A DNA stretch of 64,000 nt from Chloroflexota bacterium (GTDB lineage: Bacteria; Chloroflexota; UBA11872). Shown here in pieces: positions 44,962 through 53,681 of the stretch. Made by a program: the position numbers and the translations under genes. Every line of letters starts with the position of its first letter. The stretch's first letter is position 1. The DNA is taken from NCBI GenBank assembly GCA_022824495.1, contig JAJDZU010000010.1, positions 57,811-121,810 of the forward strand, in the 5' to 3' direction. The notes under the pieces were generated by a model that was given only the letters and a program-made list of their open reading frames with translations, did no database searches and had not been told where the DNA came from.

Positions 44962-46110
44962 ATGGCTGCGTACATCGTCAAGCGCGTCCTGCAGATCGTG
45001 CTGACGCTGTTCGTATTCCTGACGATCGTTTTCTTCCTGGTGAATGCGCAGCCGGGCGACATCAGCCGCCTGTACGCCCTGGACCCCAACCTGCCGCCGG
45101 AGACGCGGGCGCAGATGCAGGAGTTGTTCGGGGTCAACGAGCCGCTGTGGAAGCAGTACCTCGTACATCTCAAGAACACGGTGACAGGGGACCTGGGCGT
45201 GTCGTTCAGCCTCTATCCCAGGACCGTGGCCGACGTAATCAAGGAGCGACTGCCGCGGACGCTGGTGCTGTTCCTGACGGCGACGGTGGTGTCGTTCTAT
45301 CTCGGATTCGGGCTGGGCAAGATCATCGCCTGGCGGCGGGGCGGCTGGGTGGAGTACACCTCCACGCTGGGCGGGGTGACGCTGTACACGGTGTTCACGC
45401 CCTGGTTCGGGCTGATGATGATCTGGCTGTTCGCGTTCAAGGCCGGCTGGTTTCCGATCGGGAAGTTCCTGGACCCGGTGGTGTGGCAGGACGCGCCGTC
45501 GGACGCGAACTCCATCTTCAACCTGATGCTGGCGACGGCGGTGATCCTGTCGGTGATTGTGTTCGGCGTGTTTCTCGTCACGAGCAAGCGGCGGCTTGGG
45601 ATGGCGCGACTCCTGCAGGTCGGGAGCATTGGCGTGTCGGTGCTGATCGTGGTGGGCGTTTGGCTGTCGTCGGGGGTGGGTTACCTGGCCTGGGACATCG
45701 TGAAGCACATGGTCCTGCCGATCGCCACGCTGACGCTGATCAGCTTTGCCGGGACGATGCTGCTGACCCGCAACAGCATGCTAGAGGTGATCCGGGAGGA
45801 CTACGTGCTGGCAGCGCGCGCCAAAGGGTTACCGGAGAAGGCGGTGCGGGACCGGCACGTGGCGCGGAACGCGCTGCTGCCGGTGGTGACGAGCTTCGTG
45901 TTCAGCCTGGCCTTCGCCATTGACGGCGGGGTGATTATCGAGTCGATCTTCTCGTGGCCGGGCATGGGGCAGACGCTGGTGGCAGCCACGGTGAGCGAGG
46001 ACCTGCCGCTGGCGGTGGGCACCTTCGTGTTCGTGGGGCTGTTCGTGCTGCTGGCGCACCTGGCGGCGGACATCCTGTACGCCTACCTGGATCCGCGGGT
46101 TCGGTATTGA
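44962..46110 (+). CDS. dipeptide/oligopeptide ABC transporter permease (DppB-type), enlarged
   Basis: The 382-residue inner-membrane protein has the DppB N-terminal TM (YIVKRVLQIVLTLFVFLTIVFFLVNAQPGD) and the C-terminal permease core with the EAA loop (LARNALLPVVTSFVFSLAFAIDGGVIIESIFSWPGMG preceded by YVLAARAKGLPEKAVRDRHVARNA). It is about 60-70 residues longer than usual. An extra segment around residues 175-245 (NSIFNLMLATAVILSVIVFGVFLVTSKRRLGMARLLQVGSIGVSVLIVVGVWLSSG) adds two TM helices between normal ones. Start ATG at 44962. Overlaps the next permease by TGATG. Confidence 0.9.
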   Translation: MAAYIVKRVLQIVLTLFVFLTIVFFLVNAQPGDISRLYALDPNLPPETRAQMQELFGVNEPLWKQYLVHLKNTVTGDLGVSFSLYPRTVADVIKERLPRTLVLFLTATVVSFYLGFGLGKIIAWRRGGWVEYTSTLGGVTLYTVFTPWFGLMMIWLFAFKAGWFPIGKFLDPVVWQDAPSDANSIFNLMLATAVILSVIVFGVFLVTSKRRLGMARLLQVGSIGVSVLIVVGVWLSSGVGYLAWDIVKHMVLPIATLTLISFAGTMLLTRNSMLEVIREDYVLAARAKGLPEKAVRDRHVARNALLPVVTSFVFSLAFAIDGGVIIESIFSWPGMGQTLVAATVSEDLPLAVGTFVFVGLFVLLAHLAADILYAYLDPRVRY

Positions 46111-47060
46111 TGGTTGTCGACACCGGGCCCGTTTCCGATGCGCCCTCGCTGTGGCGGGTGCGGCTGGGGCTGGCGGCTCGCAGCCTGAAGCAGAACTGGT
46201 CGCTATTCCTTCAGACGCGGATCGGGATCCTGGGTCTAGTGATCATCTGCTTCTACATGCTGCTGGCGCTGGCGCATCCGATCCTGATGAACACGGTCTG
46301 GGACGAACGGACTTACGACCCGGTCATCGGCTTTGCGTTTGACGAAACCGAGCAGCCGGCGCCGCCCAGCCTGAGCCACCCGCTGGGTACGGACCCGCTG
46401 GGCCGGGACATCCTGAGCCAGCTGATGTTCAGCGCGCGGTCGGAGTTCCTGCTGGGGCTGCTGGCGGCGGTGGTGACGGTCTGCATTGGAACGATGGTGG
46501 GGGCAACGGCAGCGTACTTTGGCGGGCTGGTCGACATGCTGCTGATGCGGCTGGCGGACATCATGATCATGATGCCGGGGATCAGCATCCTGATCGTGCT
46601 GAGCGCGCTGATGGAGGTGGGGCACCTGGAGCTGGCGCTGCTGATCGGGATCCTGTCGGGATTCGGCGGCACGGGCGTGGTGCTGAAGTCGCAGGCGTTG
46701 TCGGTCGTAGTCAAGCCGTATATCGAGGCGGCCAGGACGTCGGGGGGCGGCACGCTACACATCATCCTGGTTCACGTCGTGCCGAACTTGCTCCCGCTCT
46801 CGTTCCTCTACATGATGTTCACCGTAACCAGCGCGATCTTCTCGGAGGCCGTCTTGAGCTTCCTGGGCCTGCTGGACGTGCGAATGAGCTGGGGGCTGAT
46901 GATCCACACCACGGAGTCGGCCGGCTACCTGCTGCAAGTGGGCGAGTACTGGTGGCTGATCTTCCCGGCCAGCCTCTCGATCACGCTGTTGTGCTCGTCG
47001 TTCTACTTATTGGGTCGTTCGTTGGACGAAGTCGTCAATCCGAGGCTGCGCCGTATCTGA
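46110..47060 (+). CDS. dipeptide/oligopeptide ABC transporter permease (DppC-type)
   Basis: The 316-residue partner permease carries HPLGTDPLGRDILSQLMFSARSEFLLGLLAAVVTVCIGTMVGATAAYFGG, and an EAA-like loop (YIEAARTSGGGTLHIILVHVVPNLLPL). The C-terminal SFYLLGRSLDEVVNPRLRR is typical of DppC. The ATG at 46110 overlaps the TGA of the DppB-type gene by one base, so the two are translationally coupled. Forms the membrane channel together with the preceding protein. Confidence 0.92.
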   Translation: MVVDTGPVSDAPSLWRVRLGLAARSLKQNWSLFLQTRIGILGLVIICFYMLLALAHPILMNTVWDERTYDPVIGFAFDETEQPAPPSLSHPLGTDPLGRDILSQLMFSARSEFLLGLLAAVVTVCIGTMVGATAAYFGGLVDMLLMRLADIMIMMPGISILIVLSALMEVGHLELALLIGILSGFGGTGVVLKSQALSVVVKPYIEAARTSGGGTLHIILVHVVPNLLPLSFLYMMFTVTSAIFSEAVLSFLGLLDVRMSWGLMIHTTESAGYLLQVGEYWWLIFPASLSITLLCSSFYLLGRSLDEVVNPRLRRI

Positions 47061-47083
47061 GCAGCCATCCCAAGGAGGGGAGC

Positions 47084-48361
47084 ATGACCGCATTGCGCGC
47101 GTGTACCGGTCCCGAAAGGGACGCCGAGGACGTTGCGAAACTCTGGCAGTTCGCCAGGCAACGAGGAATGGATCGAGAACGATTCGAGGCGGCGCTCTCT
47201 GACGGGGGATTACCCGCGGCGCTGGCGGCGTGCATGGACCTGGCAGGTCCGGCGGAACAGCGCGAAGACGAGGAAGTTACCGACGATGCGAGGTCGGCGG
47301 CCGCAAACTGGTTCAAGGACACGAGCCCGTTCGTGGCGCACGACAACGGCCGATGTTTAGAAGCTCGACTTGAGCACATGCAGGGCGTGATTACGCCAAC
47401 CAACCTGTTCTTTGTCCGCAACAACTCCGTGAGCCTGGATGTGGAGTTGGACAGCTGGCAGCTGTCAATCGAGGGCGACGCGGTCACAGAGCCGATGACG
47501 CTCAACTACTCAGACATCCTGACGCTGCCAAGCCGAACCGTAGTCGCGTACCTGGACTGCGCCGGGAACCAGCGGGCCATGTTCGACCTGGTGAAGGGCG
47601 AATCGACCGAGGGCACGCAGTGGCGGACGGGCGGCGTAAGCAACGGCGAATGGGTCGGGACTCCTCTGCGCAATGTGCTGACGATGGCCGGAATCACCGA
47701 CGAAGCGGTGTGCGTGATGCTGGTCGGGCTGGATACCGAGTCGCCTGAAGAGGGATTCCGCAGCGTGATCCCGGTCGAAAAGGCGATGCACCCGGACACG
47801 CTGCTGGCGTACGCCCTCAACGGCGAGGTGCTGCCCAGGGACCACGGCTTTCCGATGCGCGCCCTGGTGCCCGGTTGGGTGGGGAGCACCAACGTGAAGT
47901 GGCTGGGCCGAATCGAGGTGTCATCGAAACCGATCTGGACACGCAACAACACGACCTCTTATGTCCTGATCGGCGACGAATACCCGCCGGAAGGCGAAGC
48001 GCAGGGGCAGGTCACGCACTGCCAGGTGATCAAGAGCGCCCTGGCGCTGCCGTGGCCGGCAGACCTGCGTGCGGAGCCGCAGCGCCTGCACGGGTACGCA
48101 CACTCGCCGGACGGTCCGATATCGAAGGTCGAGTGGAGCCTGGACTCCGGGACGACGTGGCAGGACGCGAGGCTGCACACGCCGCAGGTGCAGTATTCGT
48201 GGGCGCGGTTTGAGTTTGCGTGGGACCCGCGGCCCGGTTCCTACACGATCATGACGCGCGCCACCGACGAGGCGGGTAATTCGCAGCCGGACGCGGTTCC
48301 ATTCAACGAAAAGGGCTACCTGTTCAACCAGCCGGTGCCGCATCCGATTCGGGTCAAATAG
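47084..48361 (+). CDS. sulfite-oxidase-family molybdopterin protein, copy 1, with degenerate Tat signal
   Basis: The 425-residue protein matches the sulfite oxidase family: molybdopterin domain with YLDCAGNQRAMFD (Mo-ligand cysteine C159), RTGGVSNGEWVGTPLRNVL, DHGFPMRALVPGWVGSTNVKWLGRI, and a C-terminal dimerisation domain (HGYAHSPDGPISKVEWSLDSGTTW, ending YLFNQPVPHPIRVK). It would oxidise or reduce a small S- or O-containing compound. The ATG at 47084 follows AAGGAGGGG. Compared with copy 2, its N-terminus GMDRERFEAALSDGGLPAALAACMD has lost the twin arginine, the hydrophobic core and the lipobox context, so export is doubtful. It lies between permease and ATPase genes in the same operon. Confidence 0.85.
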   Translation: MTALRACTGPERDAEDVAKLWQFARQRGMDRERFEAALSDGGLPAALAACMDLAGPAEQREDEEVTDDARSAAANWFKDTSPFVAHDNGRCLEARLEHMQGVITPTNLFFVRNNSVSLDVELDSWQLSIEGDAVTEPMTLNYSDILTLPSRTVVAYLDCAGNQRAMFDLVKGESTEGTQWRTGGVSNGEWVGTPLRNVLTMAGITDEAVCVMLVGLDTESPEEGFRSVIPVEKAMHPDTLLAYALNGEVLPRDHGFPMRALVPGWVGSTNVKWLGRIEVSSKPIWTRNNTTSYVLIGDEYPPEGEAQGQVTHCQVIKSALALPWPADLRAEPQRLHGYAHSPDGPISKVEWSLDSGTTWQDARLHTPQVQYSWARFEFAWDPRPGSYTIMTRATDEAGNSQPDAVPFNEKGYLFNQPVPHPIRVK

Positions 48362-48372
48362 GGAGCGGGCAG

Positions 48373-49626
48373 ATGCCGATTCCCGCGATCGGAGTCGCGC
48401 GGCTGTGGCGAATTGCTCGTCGGCACGGGATGGACCGGCGGCGCTTCCTGCGGGCGCTGACGGCCGGCGGGGCGGCGGCGGTGCTGGCGGCGTGCGGCGA
48501 GCGGAGCGAGGCCGAACAGGCGACAGCAACCGCGAGCCCCTTGGCAACGACATCCCCCGAGCCCGCGCCGGCCTGGTTCAAGGACACCTCGCCGTTCATC
48601 GTCCACGACGATGGGAAGAGCCTGGAAGCGCGGCTGGAGAACATGCAGGGGCTGATGACGCCGATGCGGTACTTCTTCGTGCGCAATAACTCGGTGAGCC
48701 TGGACGTGGACGTGGAGAGCTGGCGGTTGTCGATCGAAGGCGACGCAGTTACGAATCCGATCCAGTTGACGTACGACGACGTCCGCACGATGCCGAGCCG
48801 CACGCTGGTGTCCTACCTGGAGTGCGCGGGAAATCACCGGGCGATGTTCGACCTGGTGAAGGGGCAGAAGTCCAGCGGCACGCAGTGGAAGACGGGCGGC
48901 GTGGGAAACGGCGAGTGGACGGGCGTCCCGCTGCGCGACGTGCTGCGGCTGTCCGGGGTTACCGACGACGCGGCGAACGTGCTGCTGATCGGATTGGACA
49001 CGGAGTCGCCGGAGGAGGGCTTTCGGCGGGTGCTGTCGGCAGAGAAGGCCCTGCATCCGGACACGTTGCTGGCCTACGGGATGAATGGCGAGTTGCTGCC
49101 GCGGGATCACGGGTTTCCGCTGCGGGCGCTGATTCCCGGTTGGGTCGGCAGCACGAACGTGAAGTGGTTGGGGCGGATTGTCGCGTCGAAGGCGCCGATC
49201 TGGACACGCAACAACACGACGTCTTATGTGCTGATCGGCGACGCGTATCCGCCGGAAGGGGAGGCTTCCGGGAAGGTGGCTACGACGCAGGTGATCAAGA
49301 GCGCGTTGGCACTGCCGTGGCCGGCGGAGATGGTGGCGGAGTCGCGGCGCCTTCATGGATTTGCACACTCGCCGGATGCAGCGATCGAGAAGGTGGAGTG
49401 GAGCGTGGACTCGGGACGGACATGGAAGCCGGTGGAGACGCTGACGCCGCAGGTGCAGTACTCGTGGGCGCGGTTCGAGTTTGGGTGGCATCCGGGGCCC
49501 GGCGAGTACACGATCATGACGCGGGCCACGGACGCGGCAGGCAATACGCAGCCGGAGGAGATTCCATTCAACGAGAAGGGCTACCTGTTCAACCAGCCGC
49601 TGCCGCATCCGGTGCGGGTCACCTGA
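48373..49626 (+). CDS. sulfite-oxidase-family molybdopterin protein, copy 2, Tat lipoprotein
   Basis: The 417-residue paralogue of the preceding gene has an intact Tat signal and lipobox: GMDRRRFLRALTAGGAAAVLAACGE, with RRRF then a hydrophobic core and LAAC. It is therefore probably exported folded with its molybdopterin cofactor and lipid-anchored outside the cell. The catalytic domain has YLECAGNHRAMFD (C151), KTGGVGNGEWTGVPLRDVL and VGSTNVKWLGRI. The C-terminal domain ends YLFNQPLPHPVRVT. Start ATG at 48373, 11 bp after copy 1. Position inside a peptide ABC operon suggests it treats a transported substrate or a binding-protein cofactor. Confidence 0.87.
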   Translation: MPIPAIGVARLWRIARRHGMDRRRFLRALTAGGAAAVLAACGERSEAEQATATASPLATTSPEPAPAWFKDTSPFIVHDDGKSLEARLENMQGLMTPMRYFFVRNNSVSLDVDVESWRLSIEGDAVTNPIQLTYDDVRTMPSRTLVSYLECAGNHRAMFDLVKGQKSSGTQWKTGGVGNGEWTGVPLRDVLRLSGVTDDAANVLLIGLDTESPEEGFRRVLSAEKALHPDTLLAYGMNGELLPRDHGFPLRALIPGWVGSTNVKWLGRIVASKAPIWTRNNTTSYVLIGDAYPPEGEASGKVATTQVIKSALALPWPAEMVAESRRLHGFAHSPDAAIEKVEWSVDSGRTWKPVETLTPQVQYSWARFEFGWHPGPGEYTIMTRATDAAGNTQPEEIPFNEKGYLFNQPLPHPVRVT

Positions 49627-49654
49627 CATTGGCCAGCGGAGAGCCAAGGGAAGC

Positions 49655-50635
49655 ATGAACGGCCAGTCGACATCAGCGCCCGTCCTTCGTATCGAAGACC
49701 TGGGGATGTACTACGGGACGCGGTCAGGTGACGTGAAGGCGGTGGACGGCGTCTCGTTTGCGGTGGGGCGCGGGGAGTCGGTGGGGCTGGTGGGGGAGTC
49801 GGGCTGCGGGAAGTCGTCGATCGCGATGACGCTGCTGAAGTTGCTGCCGGAGAACGGGCGGATCGTCGGCGGCCGGATCGTGCTGGACGGGACGGACCTG
49901 GCGCCGCTTTCGGAAGACCAGATGCGGACGCACCGCTGGAACCGGATTGCGATGGTGTTCCAGGCGGCGATGAACTCGTTCAACCCCGTTTATACGGTCG
50001 GGGATCAGATCATCGAGGCGCTGGAGACACACATCGAAACGAGCCCGGACGTGTCGATGGAACGGGTGCGGGAGCTGTTTGAGTTGGTGAGCCTGGATCC
50101 GGGCTTCATCGGCCGCTATCCGCACGAGTACAGCGGGGGGATGAAACAACGGGCGGGGATTGCGATGGCGCTGGCCTGCGAGCCGGACCTGCTGATCGCG
50201 GACGAGCCGACGACGGCGCTGGACGTGATCGTGCAGGACCGCATCCTGAAGGAGCTGCGGGACGTGCAGCAGGCGCTGAACATGAGCCTGATCTACATCT
50301 CGCACGACATGGCGGTGATCGCCGAGGTGAGCCACACGGTGGGGGTGATGTACGCGGGGCGGATCGTGGAATGGGGCGACACGGTGGACATCTTCCAGAA
50401 CCCCATGCACCCGTACACGCAGACGCTGATGTCGGCCTTCCCCAGCGTGACCGGGCCGAAGCACGAACTGGCGATGCTGGGCGGCGAGCCCCCGAACCTG
50501 CTGAACCCGCCGACAGGGTGCCGGTTTCACCCGCGTTGCCCGTACGCGACGGATGTGTGCAAGACCGAAGAGCCGCCGACGGTCGAGGGGTCGGATACGC
50601 ACTGGGCGGCCTGCTGGCACCCGCTGGAGGCGTAG
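49655..50635 (+). CDS. dipeptide/oligopeptide ABC transporter ATP-binding protein (DppD-type)
   Basis: The 326-residue ATPase has Walker [10 protein letters not shown], the Q-loop in [19 protein letters not shown], signature [15 protein letters not shown], Walker [13 protein letters not shown] and the H-loop YISHDMAVI. The C-terminal oligopeptide-type extension ([32 protein letters not shown]) marks the DppD/OppD subfamily. Start ATG at 49655; 5 bp separate it from the second ATPase gene. It powers uptake through the two permeases encoded upstream. Confidence 0.93.
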   Translation: MNGQSTSAPVLRIEDLGMYYGTRSGDVKAVDGVSFAVGRGESVGLVGESGCGKSSIAMTLLKLLPENGRIVGGRIVLDGTDLAPLSEDQMRTHRWNRIAMVFQAAMNSFNPVYTVGDQIIEALETHIETSPDVSMERVRELFELVSLDPGFIGRYPHEYSGGMKQRAGIAMALACEPDLLIADEPTTALDVIVQDRILKELRDVQQALNMSLIYISHDMAVIAEVSHTVGVMYAGRIVEWGDTVDIFQNPMHPYTQTLMSAFPSVTGPKHELAMLGGEPPNLLNPPTGCRFHPRCPYATDVCKTEEPPTVEGSDTHWAACWHPLEA

Positions 50636-50640
50636 GCGGG

Positions 50641-51663
50641 ATGGCTGTAGTGGACACGGGTGTTACAGAAGTCGGAACCAGGCCGCTGATCAAGGTGGAG
50701 GGGCTGGAGAAGCGGTTTCCGGTGGCCTCGCACTGGTTTCGGCGAAGTCACAGCTCGGTGCACGCGGTGGATGGGATCTCATTCGAGCTGGCGCGCGGGG
50801 AGAGTTTTGGGCTGGTGGGCGAGTCGGGCTGCGGGAAGACGACCACAGGACGGCTGCTGGTGCGGCTGGCGGAGCCGACGGGCGGGCACGTGCTGTTCGA
50901 CGACGGCGAGGGGGCCGCGACAGACATCACGACGCTGCGCGGTGAGGAGCTGAAGACGTTTCGGCGAAAGGCGCAGATGATTTTCCAGGACCCGTATGAG
51001 TCGCTGAACCCGCGGCGGACGATCTTCGACACCGTGGCCGAGCCGCTGAAGGTGCAGGACGCCTGCCCTCCGCTGGAACGGCTGGACCGGGTGTCGCGCA
51101 TGCTGGAAATGGTGGGTCTGTCGCCGCCCGCCACCTACCTGTTCCGCTACCCGCACGAGCTGTCGGGCGGGCAACGGCAACGGGTGGCGATCGCGCGGGC
51201 GCTGATTATCGAGCCGATCTTCGTGGTGGCGGACGAGCCGACCTCGATGCTGGATGTCTCGATCCGCACCGGTGTCATGAACCTGATGGAAAGCCTGGCC
51301 GAGCGCCTGGGCATCAGCTACCTGTACATCACCCACGACCTGGCCGTGGCGCGCTACATGTGCTCGCGGATCGCGGTGATGTACCTGGGCAAGATCGTCG
51401 AAATGGGCGACACGGAGGCGGTGTTGCAGCAGCCCAAGCACCCCTATACGCAGGCGCTGCTCTCAGCCGTGCCGATTCCAGATCCGACTGCTACGCGGGC
51501 ACCGGTGCGGATCTCCGGAGGCGTGGCCACGCCGCTGGACCCACCGCCCCGCTGCCGCTTCTACAGCCGCTGCCCGATTGCTGATGACTTCTGCCGGGAT
51601 AACCCGCATCCGGCGCTGGAGGTGAAGGACGGGGGGCAAAGGGTGGCTTGCTACAAGGCGTAG
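50641..51663 (+). CDS. dipeptide/oligopeptide ABC transporter ATP-binding protein (DppF-type)
   Basis: The 340-residue second ATPase shows Walker [16 protein letters not shown]-loop [16 protein letters not shown], signature [15 protein letters not shown], Walker [13 protein letters not shown] and the H-loop [12 protein letters not shown]. The C-terminal extension has [16 protein letters not shown] and [19 protein letters not shown]. The ATG at 50641 is immediately downstream of the DppD-type gene. Last gene of the operon; no clear intrinsic terminator follows. Confidence 0.93.
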   Translation: MAVVDTGVTEVGTRPLIKVEGLEKRFPVASHWFRRSHSSVHAVDGISFELARGESFGLVGESGCGKTTTGRLLVRLAEPTGGHVLFDDGEGAATDITTLRGEELKTFRRKAQMIFQDPYESLNPRRTIFDTVAEPLKVQDACPPLERLDRVSRMLEMVGLSPPATYLFRYPHELSGGQRQRVAIARALIIEPIFVVADEPTSMLDVSIRTGVMNLMESLAERLGISYLYITHDLAVARYMCSRIAVMYLGKIVEMGDTEAVLQQPKHPYTQALLSAVPIPDPTATRAPVRISGGVATPLDPPPRCRFYSRCPIADDFCRDNPHPALEVKDGGQRVACYKA

Positions 51664-51776
51664 CCCGCCTCGGATTCTGACTCCCGCGTATCCAGCATGA
51701 AGTTGCCTCGAGCGAGGGTCGAGCGAAGGAAGTCGTCACGCTTGACAATATGTAAACCACAGTTCACAGTTGCCCG

Positions 51777-52070
51777 GTGTTCGAGATCGTCGAGAGCGCC
51801 ACTTTCAGGCGTTGGGTTCGAGGCCTACGTGACCGGCGGGCAACGGCCCGAATCAACGCCCGCCTGCGAAGCGTCTCGCTGGGCAACCTGGGCGATTTCA
51901 AGCCTGTGGGCAGGGGTGTTTCCGCGATGCGAATCAACTACGGCCCGGGATACCGCATCTATTTCGTGCGCAGTGGACCGACAGTCGTTGTCCTGCTTTG
52001 CGGCGGCGACAAGGGGAGCCAGCAGCGAGACATCGCAAGCGCAAAGAGACTGGCTAGGGAGTGGAGATGA
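51777..52070 (+). CDS. RelE-superfamily addiction-module toxin (HI1419/HigB2-like)
   Basis: The 97-residue protein has the 'addiction module killer protein' pattern: FRRWVRGLRDRRATARINARLRSVSLGNLGDFKPVGRGVSAMRINYGPGYRIYFVRSGPTVVVLLCGGDKGSQQRDIASAKRLAREW. The GxRIYF, LLCGGDK and W-terminal motifs are diagnostic. Toxin-first order with an antidote 4 bp downstream fits. It starts at a GTG at 51777; a TTGACA lies at 51742-51747 but a good -10 was not found. Confidence 0.86.
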   Translation: MFEIVESATFRRWVRGLRDRRATARINARLRSVSLGNLGDFKPVGRGVSAMRINYGPGYRIYFVRSGPTVVVLLCGGDKGSQQRDIASAKRLAREWR

Positions 52071-52073
52071 GCT

Positions 52074-52361
52074 ATGGCTGAAACGTTTTCCCGCTGGGAT
52101 GCGGCGGAGCACCTGCGAAGCAAAGAGGATGTCCGGCTGTATCTCGAAGCTTGCGTCGAGGAAGATCCGGGCGACGGCAGCCTGATTCGGGCCGCGCTGA
52201 ACGATATTGCGCGGTCACAGAATATGAGCCGCCTCGCTCGTGAAGTCGGCATGACACGGGAGGGGCTGTACAAGGCCTTGTCCGAGAACGGCAACCCGTC
52301 GTTCGCCATCGTTCTGCGCATCACCCGCGCTCTTGGGATGCAACTGCGGATTTCCGTCTAA
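52074..52361 (+). CDS. HI1420-like addiction-module antidote protein (HTH)
   Basis: The 95-residue protein has the antidote pattern: FSRWDAAEHLRSKEDVRLYLEACVEEDPGDGSLIRAALNDIARSQNMSRLAREVGMTREGLYKALSENGNPSFAIVLRITRALGMQLRI. The helix-turn-helix (MSRLAREVGMTREGLYKALSENGNPSF) binds operator DNA and the toxin. It follows the toxin after 3 bp. A complete pair of this type is usually self-regulated. Confidence 0.88.
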   Translation: MAETFSRWDAAEHLRSKEDVRLYLEACVEEDPGDGSLIRAALNDIARSQNMSRLAREVGMTREGLYKALSENGNPSFAIVLRITRALGMQLRISV

Positions 52362-52431
52362 GGAACTGCAACTGCGACGCACCGAGCGCGACGGTGCGAC
52401 TGGCGCTTCTACGCAAATGTACTAGCGGTCC

Positions 52432-52698
52432 TCAACGGTAGATCCTGTCGCGGCTGCCGATTCTCAGGACCAGGACTCGCAGCAGGTCGTCTTGGATGTC
52501 GCAGATGACGCGGCGGCGGCCGACGCGGTAGCGCCAGAGACCGCCCATGGGGCCGGTGAGCGCCTTACCGCGGTCTCGCGGGTCCGCCAGGGTCGCAACC
52601 TGGGCGTCCATGTAGTCGAGGACGCGTCGGGCCATCCCACGGTCGAGCCTTCGGAGCTGACTTCGGGCCGTGTCGGTGTATTCAACCGTCCAAGCCAA
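52432..52698 (-). CDS. relE: RelE-type toxin
   Basis: The 88-residue protein is a RelE/ParE-fold toxin: WTVEYTDTARSQLRRLDRGMARRVLDYMDAQVATLADPRDRGKALTGPMGGLWRYRVGRRRVICDIQDDLLRVLVLRIGSRDRIYR. The motif GLWRYRVGRRRVICDI and the R-IYR end are typical of RelE. It overlaps the antitoxin gene by 17 bp, and antitoxin-first order holds on the minus strand. It is expected to cleave ribosome-bound mRNA. Confidence 0.9.
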   Translation of the reverse strand: MAWTVEYTDTARSQLRRLDRGMARRVLDYMDAQVATLADPRDRGKALTGPMGGLWRYRVGRRRVICDIQDDLLRVLVLRIGSRDRIYR

Positions 52699-52918
52699 GG
52701 TCGGCTCTCACATCCTGTTCGGAATGCAAGCGTTCCCGACCCGCGCGGACGCGCTCGAGCACATCGGCGGCCAGGTAGTAGTCCTCCATGTCGTCCAGCC
52801 CGGATTCGATGAGTTGGCGCAGGTAGAAGGCCTTGGAACGTCCGGTTTTGGATGCGAGAAAGTCCAGGCGCTGCTCGGACTCAGGTGACAGGCGGACTGA
52901 GGTGGGCAAAGCGGACAC
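52682..52918 (-). CDS. relB: RelB-type ribbon-helix-helix antitoxin
   Basis: The 78-residue protein begins TSVRLSPESEQRLDFLASKTGRSKAFYLRQLIESGLDDMEDYYLAADVLERVRAG, a ribbon-helix-helix DNA-binding domain followed by a toxin-binding tail. GTG at 52918 is the start. An inverted repeat upstream (52931-52944) is a likely operator. It overlaps the relE gene by 17 bp, so translation is coupled. Confidence 0.87.
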   Translation of the reverse strand: MSALPTSVRLSPESEQRLDFLASKTGRSKAFYLRQLIESGLDDMEDYYLAADVLERVRAGRERLHSEQDVRADLGLDG

Positions 52919-52930
52919 CCGGCGTCATTT

Positions 52931-52944
52931 GAATACGTGTATTC
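52931..52944. promoter_or_regulatory. inverted repeat upstream of relB, likely operator
   Basis: GAATAC-GT-GTATTC is a perfect 6-bp inverted repeat 13 bp upstream of the relB start, with an additional GTATTC half-site at 52948-52953. Ribbon-helix-helix antitoxins bind such sites cooperatively to repress their own operon. Confidence 0.6.
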
Positions 52945-53172
52945 ACTGTATTCCGGAGCCGCGTTCGTCGCAACTTCGACGTTCGAGGTGGAGGTGACTG
53001 CTGGAGAGACTGACCCCTATGGCCGCATTTGCAGCTTGAATTGCCACCGGACTCTTATCGTGCCGCCTGGGTCGACACAACAGAGGCAGGCATCACCGCG
53101 GAGGAAATAGAGCGAAAACCCTAAGTCAGGCAATGTTCCCGGACCGAGAACGGATTCATCCGCTGCTGGTGG

Positions 53173-53265
53173 CGGAGGAGGTGGGATTCGAACCCACGAC
53201 CGAGGGGAGCACCCCCGGTAACCGCTTAGCAGGCGGCCGCACTAGACCAACTATGCGACTCCTCC
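53173..53265 (-). tRNA. tRNA-Ser (anticodon GCT)
   Basis: The minus strand folds as a class II tRNA. The acceptor stem GGAGGAG pairs with CTCCTCC, and the T-arm is GTGGGTTCGAATCCCAC. The anticodon stem GCCGC/GCGGT has loop CTGCTAA, giving anticodon GCT (reads AGC and AGU). A long variable arm (CCGGGGGTGCTCCCCTCGG) identifies tRNA-Ser. CCA is not encoded. It is tandem with a second tRNA-Ser 30 bp away. Confidence 0.95.
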
Positions 53266-53295
53266 AGGCGTTGGTGAGACCGGACAGGGACTTGG

Positions 53296-53382
53296 CGGAG
53301 GGGGTGGGATTCGAACCCACGAGGCGGTTGCCCGCCTAGTGGTTTTCAAGACCACCTCCTTAAGCCTCTCGGACACCCCTCC
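53296..53382 (-). tRNA. tRNA-Ser (anticodon TGA)
   Basis: The minus strand gives acceptor stem GGAGGGG/CCCCTCC, T-arm GTGGGTTCGAATCCCAC and the anticodon arm GTGGTCTTGAAAACCAC with anticodon TGA (reads UCA and related). The long variable arm (TAGGCGGGCAACCGCCTCG) confirms a class II tRNA-Ser. The discriminator is G and CCA is not encoded. Confidence 0.95.
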
Positions 53383-53529
53383 AATTCACCGCTGAATTAT
53401 AGCCCCGCCGGGGCCGGGGATGGTCATACTCTCGATAGACCGCCGCACGGAGAGCCACGGGAGCGCAGACGATGGGCGAGGAGCGACCTGGCAGCCCACG
53501 TGGAGACCTTTGCGTAACCGGGGGTCGGT

Positions 53530-53600
53530 TGCCCGGAAGACCCTCTCCCCAACCCTCTCCCACGGCGAGAGGGAGCAAGAGCCGCCCCGCATTCGAGGGC
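53530..53600. repeat. widespread CCCTCTCCC...GAGAGGG hairpin repeat
   Basis: The sequence around 53541-53580 contains CCCTCTCCCC AACCCTCTCC and then CACGGCGAGAGGGAGC. CCCTCTC at 53553-53559 pairs with GAGAGGG at 53567-53573 across a 7-nt loop. This phrase is a common dispersed intergenic repeat in many environmental genomes. It lies just upstream of the DUF309 gene, where a longer in-frame extension through it looks non-coding. Confidence 0.55.
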
Positions 53601-53681
53601 GAGGGGAGTTTCGCAAGAGTTTCACGTGGGGAAGGTCCGCCCGGAGGCGCGGCGACCTGCAACGGTCCGCTGCCGGACAAG

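Noticed and set aside
53472..53681. N-terminal extension of the DUF309 gene
   Set aside because: It passes through a dispersed CCCTCTCCC repeat and encodes Arg/Gly/Pro-rich filler without family match.
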